Assembly: GCA_020724945.1 (NCBI GenBank)
Contig: DYFX01000023.1
Location: forward strand, 1-7,950
From: Candidatus Paceibacter sp.
Lineage (GTDB): Bacteria > Patescibacteriota > Patescibacteriia > SG8-24 > DYFX01
Length of the DNA: 7,950 nucleotides
Direction: 5' to 3'
Program-made: the position numbers and the translations under genes
Part shown: positions 1 through 5,650 of the stretch, in pieces
How the letters are laid out: each line of letters opens with the position of its first letter
Position numbering within the stretch: the first letter of the stretch is position 1
Notes under the pieces: generated by a model
The model's input: the letters and a program-made list of their open reading frames with translations, nothing else
What the model was told of the DNA's origin: nothing
The model's database searches: none

Positions 1-832
1 CTTCGCGGCGGAAGGCGGGCGTGTAGGCGACATAGCGGCGCGGGAGGTCGCGCTCGGCGAAGGTCTCGTCCATGTGCATGGGGCCGAGCGTGTGCTCCGC
101 GCTGCCGATCAGGAAGAGGTCGTCGGACGGGATGTGATAGCGCTCCTCGCGCGGCTCGAGGCGGGCCATGCGTTGGAAGACCTCCGGACGGATCATGAGC
201 GGCGGGATGACCGGCACGAACGGCTTGGTCGGCACATCCAAGCCGGCTTCCTTGATGACGACCGAAAGCAGTTTCTCGTCCGTGAGGATGGAAAAGGCCA
301 GCTGGTGCAGGGCGTTCTGCAGGAGCGCCAGGTCGCCCTTGATGTAGGTGAACCGTGCGCCGGCGACTTCGGAGCCCGTCTCGTTGTCGATGAGGCCGAG
401 CGCCTCGCCGAGTTCGACATGGTCCTTGGGCTGGAAATCGAATTTGGTCGGCTCCCCCACCGTGCGGATGACGACATTGCCGGACTCGTCCGGACCGACC
501 GGCGTGTCCTCCGACGGCATGTTCGGCACGAGCGACAGCAGGGCATGGAGGGTCGTCTCCGCCTCGGCGAGCTCCGCTTCGAGCAGCTTCATCTTCTCCT
601 TGAGGTCGCGCATCTCCTCGACGGCTTTCGTCTTGGCGTCCTTGTCCGCCTCCTTGGCGATGCGCTCCCCCGCCGCGTTCTGCGCGGCGCGGAATTCCTG
701 GATCTGGCCGATCAATTTGCGGCGCTGCTCGTCGGCGTACAGAAGCTTGTCGATGTCGACATCGGAACGCTTGGCGGCCGCGCCCTTCTTCACGAGTTCA
801 GGATTCTCCCGAATGAGGTTGATGTCGATCAT
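1..832 (-). CDS. serS: Seryl-tRNA synthetase (3' part outside window)
   Basis: Class II aminoacyl-tRNA synthetase that charges tRNA-Ser with serine in the cytoplasm. I translated this frame by hand: 277 codons from ATG 832-830 to the window edge, without a stop. The N-terminus MIDINLIRENPELVKKG is the standard SerRS opening. Residues about 28-110 form the charged helical arm (coiled coil) that contacts the tRNA. The catalytic domain follows, with the IPPLMIRPEVF stretch and the serine-binding segment LIGSAEHTLGPMHMDE. The last visible residues, FRRE, are the start of motif 2; motif 3 lies beyond the window. The usual TAE triplet reads SAE here, a conservative change that I recall from CPR-type SerRS. 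The gene starts one base after the rdgB stop (TGA T ATG) and has no Shine-Dalgarno sequence, so translation is probably coupled to rdgB. Truncation is due to the window edge only. Confidence 0.96.
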   Translation of the reverse strand, partial: MIDINLIRENPELVKKGAAAKRSDVDIDKLLYADEQRRKLIGQIQEFRAAQNAAGERIAKEADKDAKTKAVEEMRDLKEKMKLLEAELAEAETTLHALLSLVPNMPSEDTPVGPDESGNVVIRTVGEPTKFDFQPKDHVELGEALGLIDNETGSEVAGARFTYIKGDLALLQNALHQLAFSILTDEKLLSVVIKEAGLDVPTKPFVPVIPPLMIRPEVFQRMARLEPREERYHIPSDDLFLIGSAEHTLGPMHMDETFAERDLPRRYVAYTPAFRRE

Positions 833-833
833 A

Positions 834-1445
834 TCAGGCGTGTTGCGCGACGGCTTCGAGATGCGGCAGGAGATCCTGGACCGCGAGGCGTCGGTGATTG
901 ATGGCGCGGTGCTCCTCCTCCGTCAGGTCGCAGTAGAGCTTGGCGATGCCGTCGAGCATGAGGAGGCTCTTGAAGGGATAGCCCGGCACGAGCTTGTCGG
1001 GACGCGCGTCCTGCTCCTCGACGATCTTGCCTTCGGCGGCGCGCGTGGCGGTCATGACCCGGCCGTCCGGCGTCGCCAGCGCGAGCACGACCTTGAGGCG
1101 GGCGGTCCGTTTCGGCATCGGCACGCCGCGCATCTTGTCGAGGATGGCGAGGAAGAGCTTCAGGTCGGTGACATCTTCTCCGAGCCAGCGGTGGGTGCGT
1201 ACGCCCGGCGCGCCGCCCAGCACATCCACCTCGAGTCCCGCGTCGTCGGCGAGGGTCGGGAGCCCGGAGGCGGCCGCGTAGGCCCTGGCCTTCAGCACGG
1301 CGTTCTCCTCGAAGGTCTCCCCCGTCTCTTCCACGGAAGCGATGGCCAGGTCCGCCAGGGTGACGATCTCGAAGCCGAGCTCGCCCATATAGGAGGAGAG
1401 TTCAGCGGCTTTTCCCGGGTTGGATGTCCCGATCAGGAGCTTCAT
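834..1445 (-). CDS. rdgB: RdgB/HAM1-family XTP/dITP pyrophosphatase, diverged
   Basis: 203 aa, about the usual family length. Members hydrolyse non-canonical purine triphosphates (ITP, dITP, XTP) to monophosphate plus pyrophosphate, keeping them out of DNA and RNA. Visible family motifs are TSNPGKAAEL (residues 7-16), EETGETFEENAVLKARAYA (39-57, with Lys52) and LADDAGLEVDVLGGAPGVRT (65-84). In the last of these, Asp67/Asp68 match the catalytic and metal-binding acidic pair. The C-terminal base-binding part differs from the textbook form: the FGYDP loop reads PGYPF (154-158) and SHR reads NHR (183-185). His184 and Arg185 are kept. Start ATG 1445 is chosen because MKLLIGTSNPGK is the first beta strand and loop; it lies 44 nt inside the preceding nucleotidyltransferase gene. 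The stop is one base before serS. Family assignment is firm; exact substrate range is inferred. Confidence 0.9.
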   Translation of the reverse strand: MKLLIGTSNPGKAAELSSYMGELGFEIVTLADLAIASVEETGETFEENAVLKARAYAAASGLPTLADDAGLEVDVLGGAPGVRTHRWLGEDVTDLKLFLAILDKMRGVPMPKRTARLKVVLALATPDGRVMTATRAAEGKIVEEQDARPDKLVPGYPFKSLLMLDGIAKLYCDLTEEEHRAINHRRLAVQDLLPHLEAVAQHA

Positions 1446-1836
1446 GGCGGTCGAGCAAGGACGATTTATAGGTTTCCGGCTTATAGGCGTCGATACGCAC
1501 GATGGTAGCGGACAAATCGATGGCTGAACAGGCCTGCGCGAGCCTGCCGGTGAAGGCCTGCTGGTCGTAGCCGAGGCAGATGAAATCCGGACGGATCTCC
1601 GCCAGCACGGTGTAGCGGTCGGTCAGCGAACCGAGCCGCGCGTCATAGCCGGCCTTCTTCAGCGCCGCGAGCCGTTCGTCCTCGTTCCGGATCGGCAGGC
1701 GGCCCTTCACCTTGTAGACGGTGGCGTCGCGGCCGACGACGACGGTCAGGTCGCCGTACGACGCGGCCTTGTCGAGATAGTGCTTGTGGCCCGGGTGGAA
1801 GCCGTCGAAGGTGCCGAAGGCGATGGCCTTAGGCAT
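1402..1836 (-). CDS. RibL-like nucleotidyltransferase (putative FAD synthase / cytidylyltransferase family)
   Basis: 144-aa single-domain protein of the HxGH nucleotidyltransferase superfamily. GTFDGFHPGHKHYL (residues 8-21) carries the nucleotide-binding HPGH signature at 14-17. It is followed by LTVVVGRDATVYKVKGRLPI (30-49) and an ER pair at 54-55. IRPDFICLGYDQ (81-92) and the closing IDAYKPETYKSS (115-126) match, from memory, the layout of archaeal RibL FAD synthetase, which transfers AMP from ATP to FMN. Related enzymes such as glycerol-3-phosphate cytidylyltransferase use CTP, so the substrate is not settled by sequence. The start overlaps the end of the upstream gene by 8 nt (ATGCCTAA), indicating translational coupling. 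The last 14 codons overlap the start of rdgB, and this tail after KSS looks unconstrained. Superfamily membership is very likely; FAD synthase activity is a moderate inference. Confidence 0.85.
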   Translation of the reverse strand: MPKAIAFGTFDGFHPGHKHYLDKAASYGDLTVVVGRDATVYKVKGRLPIRNEDERLAALKKAGYDARLGSLTDRYTVLAEIRPDFICLGYDQQAFTGRLAQACSAIDLSATIVRIDAYKPETYKSSLLDRHEAPDRDIQPGKSR

Positions 1837-2659
1837 AGAGCTTCCGGATGAGGCGGATCATGTCGGCCACGCCGTACTTGGTCCGCGTCGAGATCGGGGC
1901 GATCCAATCGCCCTGGAGCAGCATCTTCTTGGAGTGGTGCAGGTACCAGCGCGCCTTCGGTTCCTTCTTCATCACGAGCTTGGCGAGCTTCGAGAGGTCG
2001 ACGCGGGTGCCGGGCGTGGCGCGCACATGCAGGAAACCGTTCGCGGGATAGCGGAGCACCACCATCGCGTAGCCGAGCTCGGCGATGCGGCCGGAGACCA
2101 TGCCGGGGACGGCCTCGACGGAAATGCCGATGCCTCTCCCCCACTTCGTCGCGAACTTCCGTCCGCGCCGGATGGCGGCGTCGATCCTGGCGCGCTCCTC
2201 GTAGAGCACGAGCATGGCGTCGAGCAGGCGGAAGCCGACCAGCGTGGCGCTCTCGGAGCTTTCGCCCGGGAGCTTCGCCAGCGCCCGGAGCGTGGTGGCC
2301 ATGGCGATGCCGGGACCTTCCTTGCCGATGTATTCGCCCATGTCGCCGGGCCGCACGAAATCGACCAGCGCGGCGAGCGCCGCGCCGCGGAGGCCTTTCG
2401 GCGTCCGGCCCTTGCGCTTCAGGTCCTTCCAGACGAGGCTGACGGCGCTGTCCTTCTTGTCGCCCTTGTGCTCGTCGTAGATGCCGCGGCCGATGCCGAC
2501 GCCGACGGCGCCCTTCGGGAGCTTCACGCCTTCCGGCGAGGTCTCGACGAACCTCAAAGGCGCACGCTTGGCGGACGGGTCGAAGCGGACGAGCAGCCAG
2601 AGCGCGGCGATGTCGTCGAGGTGCGGGATGATGTGCGTGACGAGGGTCTTACGCGCCAT
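1829..2659 (-). CDS. MYG1/DHH-like putative metal-dependent phosphohydrolase (hypothetical protein)
   Basis: 276 aa, no signal peptide or membrane segment, probably cytoplasmic. I do not recognise a characterised gene. Visible features are an N-terminal strand followed by THIIPHLDDIAALWLL (residues 8-23) and a second block GVGIGRGIYDEHKGD (53-67). Near the C-terminus is a strand-rich part with GFLHVRATPG (208-217) and WYLHHSKKMLLQGD (238-251). The spacing of TH...HxDD, then YDEH, then a late LHHS motif recalls the MYG1/UPF0160 family of DHH-type nucleases and phosphoesterases. In those, His and Asp clusters bind two divalent metals and a C-terminal HASGF-like segment closes the site. The match is partial, so function is inference only. 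ATG 2659 overlaps the end of lysS by 11 nt (ATGGCGCGTAA), with a weak AGGA about 10 bases upstream. Its stop overlaps the next gene by 8 nt, so it is embedded in the operon. Confidence 0.85.
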   Translation of the reverse strand: MARKTLVTHIIPHLDDIAALWLLVRFDPSAKRAPLRFVETSPEGVKLPKGAVGVGIGRGIYDEHKGDKKDSAVSLVWKDLKRKGRTPKGLRGAALAALVDFVRPGDMGEYIGKEGPGIAMATTLRALAKLPGESSESATLVGFRLLDAMLVLYEERARIDAAIRRGRKFATKWGRGIGISVEAVPGMVSGRIAELGYAMVVLRYPANGFLHVRATPGTRVDLSKLAKLVMKKEPKARWYLHHSKKMLLQGDWIAPISTRTKYGVADMIRLIRKLYA

Positions 2660-4136
2660 CTTCGTGCGATTCCTGCTCGGGCCGGAGCGTCGGGAACAGG
2701 ATGACCTCCTTGATGGAATGGGCGCCGGTGAGCAGCGCGGTCAGGCGGTCGATGCCCATGCCGAAGCCGGCCGTGGGCGGCATGCCGTATTTGAGCGCCT
2801 CGACGAAGTCGGCGTCGGCGGGCATGGCCTCGCCGGAGCCGGCCTCCTTCTTCTTCGCCTCCTCGGCGAAGCGCGCTTCCTGTTCGAGCGGGTCGTTCAG
2901 CTCGTTATAGGCCTTGGTGACTTCGATGCCCTGCACGAGCAGCTGGACGGTGGCGATGCGGTCGGGCTGGTCGGGCTTGCGCTTAGCGAGCGGGATCATC
3001 TCGGCCGGGTAGTCGATGACGAAGGTCGGCTGGACGATGTGCGGCCGGACATACGCCTTATAGAGCGCGTCGACCGTCTCGCCGTAGCCGTACAGGCCGT
3101 CGAGATCGATCTTGAGCTTCTTCTCCTCCATCGCGTCCTTCAGGTCGGCTTCGGTGCGGACCTTGGCGAGGTCGATGCCGGTGCCTTCCTTCACGAGGTC
3201 GTAGAAGGTGCGGCGCGGGAACGGTCCGGAGAAGTCCAGCGTGACGCCGTCGCGTTCGACGGTCGTGCGGCCGAGCGCCTTCGTGACGATCTCGGAGACC
3301 ATGCGCTCTGTGAGCGCCATCAGGTCCTCATAGGTGGCGTAGGCCCAGTAGAACTCGACCTGCGTGAATTCGGGATTGTGCTGGAAGCTGATGCCTTCGT
3401 TGCGGAAGCAGCGTGCCACCTCGAAGACCTTCTCGAAGCCGCCGACGATGAGGCGCTTGAGGTGGAGCTCCGGCGCGATGCGGAGCTGGAGGTCGAGATC
3501 CAGCGCGTTGTGGTGCGTGACGAACGGGCGCGCGGAAGCCCCGCCGGCCTGCGTCTGGAGGATGGGCGTCTCGACTTCCATGAACCCCTCGCGGTGCAGG
3601 ACTTCGCGGATGGCCTGCACGATGCGGCTGCGCGTGCGGAAGAGGTTGCGGACCTCCTCGTTGGCGACGAGATCCAGGTGGCGCTTGCGGTAGCGGACCT
3701 CGACATCGGAGAGGCCGTGCCATTTCTCGGGGAGCGGGAGCAGCGCCTTGGCGAGCGGCTTCCAGGATTTCACCTCGAGCGTCTTCTCGCCGCGCTTGGT
3801 GACGAAAAGGGTGCCGGAGGCTTCGATGAAGTCGCCGAGGTCGATCATCGACGCGAAGAGGGCGAACGCGTCTTCGCCGATGAGATCGCTCTTGATGTGC
3901 AGCTGCAGCTTGCCGGATTCGTCGGTCAGGTCGGCGAAGGCGGCGCCGCCGTGGGCGCGGATGGAGCGGAGGCGTCCGGCCAGCGTGAGGACCTTCCCTT
4001 CCGCGCTCCAGGCGTCGAAACGCGAAACCGCCTCGGCGCAGGTGGCGTCGCGGGCGGTGGAGGGCGGGTACGGGTCGATGCCGGTTTCGCGGAGCTTGGC
4101 GACCTTCTCGCGACGGACGATTTCCTCTTCAAGCAT
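2649..4136 (-). CDS. lysS: Lysyl-tRNA synthetase, class II
   Basis: 495 aa, matching the roughly 500-aa bacterial LysRS. It charges tRNA-Lys with lysine using ATP in the cytoplasm. Residues 1-150 hold the N-terminal OB-fold anticodon-binding domain (VLTLAGRLRSIRAHGGAAF at 49-67, then FADLTDESGKLQLHI). Motif 1 is EGFMEVETPIL (183-193), motif 2 is RCFRNEGISFQHNPEFTQVE (242-261), and motif 3 is GFGMGIDRLTALL (457-469). The insert with VTKAYNELNDPLEQEARF (406-423) is typical of LysRS rather than AspRS or AsnRS. Start ATG 4136 gives the expected MLEEEIVRREKVAKLRETGIDPYP opening and sits one base after the greA stop (TGA T ATG). An upstream in-frame ATG at 4193 lies inside greA and adds unrelated residues. 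No Shine-Dalgarno sequence is visible, so coupling to greA is likely. The 3' end overlaps the next gene by 11 nt. All catalytic motifs are intact. Confidence 0.97.
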   Translation of the reverse strand: MLEEEIVRREKVAKLRETGIDPYPPSTARDATCAEAVSRFDAWSAEGKVLTLAGRLRSIRAHGGAAFADLTDESGKLQLHIKSDLIGEDAFALFASMIDLGDFIEASGTLFVTKRGEKTLEVKSWKPLAKALLPLPEKWHGLSDVEVRYRKRHLDLVANEEVRNLFRTRSRIVQAIREVLHREGFMEVETPILQTQAGGASARPFVTHHNALDLDLQLRIAPELHLKRLIVGGFEKVFEVARCFRNEGISFQHNPEFTQVEFYWAYATYEDLMALTERMVSEIVTKALGRTTVERDGVTLDFSGPFPRRTFYDLVKEGTGIDLAKVRTEADLKDAMEEKKLKIDLDGLYGYGETVDALYKAYVRPHIVQPTFVIDYPAEMIPLAKRKPDQPDRIATVQLLVQGIEVTKAYNELNDPLEQEARFAEEAKKKEAGSGEAMPADADFVEALKYGMPPTAGFGMGIDRLTALLTGAHSIKEVILFPTLRPEQESHEDGA

Positions 4137-4137
4137 A

Positions 4138-4599
4138 TCAGCAGGTGATGTCGATGATCGTGTAGGCCAGCTTGGCGCCGTTCGGCAGGACATGCTCGAA
4201 CGACTCCCCTTTCTTGCGGCCGAGGAGGGCGATGCCGATCGGGGAATCGTTGGAGATCTTGCCGGCCGACGGTTCGGATTCCTTGGGGCCGACGATGTGG
4301 TATTCCCTCGTCTTGCCGCCGGCTTCGCACCGGACCTTGCATCCGATGTTCACGACCTCCGTATCCGTCGGCACGGTCACGACGGCCTTGGCGATGAAGT
4401 CCTCGAGTTCCAGCACGCGTCCTTCAAGGAACGCCAAGGCGTCCTTGGCGTCGTGGTATTCGGCGTTCTCCGAAAGGTCGCCGAGCTCCTTGGCCTTGGC
4501 GATGCGGTCGGCGATCTCGTAGCGGCGGACATGCTTGAGCTCATGGAGCTCCGCCTTCAGCTTCTCGAGGCCTTCTTTGGTGGTGGCGTAGGATGACAT
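4138..4599 (-). CDS. greA: Transcription elongation factor GreA
   Basis: 153 aa, just below the usual 158. GreA enters the secondary channel of RNA polymerase and stimulates cleavage of backtracked transcripts. Residues 1-75 form the N-terminal antiparallel coiled coil. Its tip reads LGDLSENAEYHDAK (39-52), with the two acidic residues Asp41 and Glu44 known in E. coli GreA to coordinate the catalytic magnesium. Residues about 80-153 are the FKBP-like domain, including SPIGIALLGRKKGE (119-132). The start is ATG 4599 (MSSYATTKEGLEKLK). A TTG further upstream at 4662 is rejected because it falls in the -35 element and adds unrelated residues. A strong promoter lies just upstream, giving a predicted leader of about 27 nt without a Shine-Dalgarno sequence. 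It is probably the first gene of the unit running to serS; its TGA is one base before lysS. Confidence 0.97.
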   Translation of the reverse strand: MSSYATTKEGLEKLKAELHELKHVRRYEIADRIAKAKELGDLSENAEYHDAKDALAFLEGRVLELEDFIAKAVVTVPTDTEVVNIGCKVRCEAGGKTREYHIVGPKESEPSAGKISNDSPIGIALLGRKKGESFEHVLPNGAKLAYTIIDITC

Positions 4600-4632
4600 A
4601 GAAAACACGACCGATACGCGATCGCTCCGCTC

Positions 4633-4662
4633 ATTATAGGTCCGTGGAAGTGGCCGCGTCAA
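4633..4662 (-). promoter_or_regulatory. Sigma70-type promoter for greA-lysS-...-serS
   Basis: On the minus strand, TTGACG (4662-4657, five of six consensus bases) is followed after 18 nt by a perfect TATAAT (4638-4633). The expected transcript start is near 4626, about 27 nt before the greA ATG. The -35 and spacer lie in the last codons of mrdA, and the -10 overlaps its TAA stop. This is the only AT-rich hexamer pair of this quality that I found in a very GC-rich window, and it sits at the only intergenic gap (4600-4633). The position and match are seen directly; activity is inferred. Confidence 0.75.
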
Positions 4663-5647
4663 CCGGAGCGTCCTCGGCCGGAGGGCGCTCGACAGGGGCG
4701 GCGACGGCGGCCGCCGGGGCCGGCGGAACGGGGGCCGGGACGGCCTCGTCCCGCGGCCGGAGCCAGGCCTCCATGATGTCGCGCGCGACGGGCGTGGCGG
4801 CGCGCGATCCTTCGCCGCCGGCCTCGATCAGGACGGTGACGACGATCTCCGGGTCGTCGTACGGGGCGAAACCGGTGAACCAGGCGTGGGTCGGTTCGCC
4901 TTCGCGCCACTGCGCGGTGCCGGTCTTGCCGGCCATGGCCCACGCCGATGTGCTCAAGCTGCGCGCGGAGCCGGTCAGCGCCGTCTCGCGCATGCCGCGG
5001 CGGACCACCTCGACCACCTCCGGCGCCACGACCTGGCGCGCGACCGGTTCGGGTTCGATGCGGCGGATGGTGCGGTCGGAGCGGATCTGCTTCACGACAT
5101 GCGGCGTGACGAGGTCTCCCCCGTTGGCGAAGACGGCGGTCCAGGCGGCGACCTGCAGCGGCGTCGAAAGCAGGTCGCCCTGGCCGATCGAGACATGGTA
5201 GGTGTCGCCGATGTACCACGGTTCGTCCTTCACGCGCTCCTTCCAGGCCTCGTCCGGGACGAAGCCCTTCCCCTCGCCGGGCAGGTCGATGCCGAGACGC
5301 TCTCCGACGCCGAACTTCCGGTAGTATTCGCCGATGCGCGCGATGCCGAGGCCCTCGATATGCTCCCAGCCGCCGCCGACCGCGTAGAAGAAGGTATTGA
5401 CCGACTCCGCGATGGCCTTCACGACATTCGTGATGCCGTGGCCGCCAGGCTTCCAGTCCGGGAAGAACCAGGCGCCGTAGCGGATGCCGCCGGTCGAGCG
5501 GACGGTCGTGCCTGGCGAGACGAGCTCCTCGGCCAGCGCGGCGGCGGCGATGACGAGCTTGGCGGTCGATCCCGGCGGGAAATGGCCGGAGACGGCGCGC
5601 GGGAAGAGCGGCTGGTTCGGATCGTCGAGGAGGTCCTTGTATTCCTT
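4634..5647 (-). pseudogene. mrdA: C-terminal transpeptidase half of penicillin-binding protein 2 (after in-frame TAG)
   Basis: These 337 codons continue the PBP2 frame directly after the TAG at 5648-5650. They encode the D,D-transpeptidase domain that cross-links peptidoglycan in the periplasm. Numbering through the stop, the catalytic block FPPGSTAK puts the nucleophile at Ser381 and Lys at 384, SVN is at 436-438, and KTGT is at 595-598. All three motifs are intact, with no frameshift or further stop. The final 40 residues are rich in Ala, Pro and Glu and look like a disordered tail. Alone, this half has no plausible start: the first usable in-frame codon is GTG at 5422, which would lose the catalytic serine. 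It can therefore be functional only if the TAG is read through, or if the TAG is an error. The 3' end contains most of the greA promoter. The intact motifs suggest a very recent loss, an error, or suppression. Confidence 0.85.
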
Positions 5648-5650
5648 CTA
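5648..5650 (-). other. In-frame amber (TAG) codon interrupting mrdA
   Basis: Plus-strand cta, minus-strand TAG, at codon 354 of the PBP2 frame. The coding frame before and after is the same: 5648 and the final stop at 4634 differ by 1014 nt, or 338 codons. It is therefore a substitution, not a frameshift. A single transition from CAG (Gln) would create it. The position corresponds to a variable site after the GIS motif of PBP2, so several amino acids could be tolerated there. Confidence 0.95.

Noticed and set aside
1465..1493. Possible internal promoter for rdgB (TCGACG, 17 nt, TATAAA on the minus strand)
   Set aside because: Only a moderate match, and the TATAA segments are explained by codons of the conserved YKPETYKSS motif.
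348..2704. Several further plus-strand open frames of 88-386 codons opposite serS, rdgB, the nucleotidyltransferase and the MYG1-like gene
   Set aside because: They mutually overlap, have Ser/Arg/Ala-biased translations and lie opposite well-supported genes; typical GC-rich shadows.
834..4140. UGA recoding to glycine as in Gracilibacteria/Absconditabacteria
   Set aside because: TGA ends greA, the nucleotidyltransferase, rdgB and mreD at the expected lengths, and no conserved frame contains an internal TGA.
2481..4148. 555-codon open frame on the plus strand opposite lysS
   Set aside because: Antisense of a complete lysyl-tRNA synthetase with all class II motifs; low-complexity translation and no start signal.
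4137..4193. Upstream ATG 4193 as the lysS start
   Set aside because: It lies inside greA and adds 19 residues unlike any LysRS; ATG 4136 gives the family N-terminus.
4618..4625. GCGATCGC palindrome in the greA leader, resembling the HIP1 repeat of cyanobacteria
   Set aside because: I saw only this copy, and such 8-mers are expected in GC-rich DNA; no cyanobacterial genes are present.
5420..5422. GTG as start of an independent C-terminal PBP2 protein of 262 aa
   Set aside because: The product would lack the catalytic SxxK and the membrane anchor; the GTG falls just ahead of the conserved SVN helix, so it is an internal Val codon.
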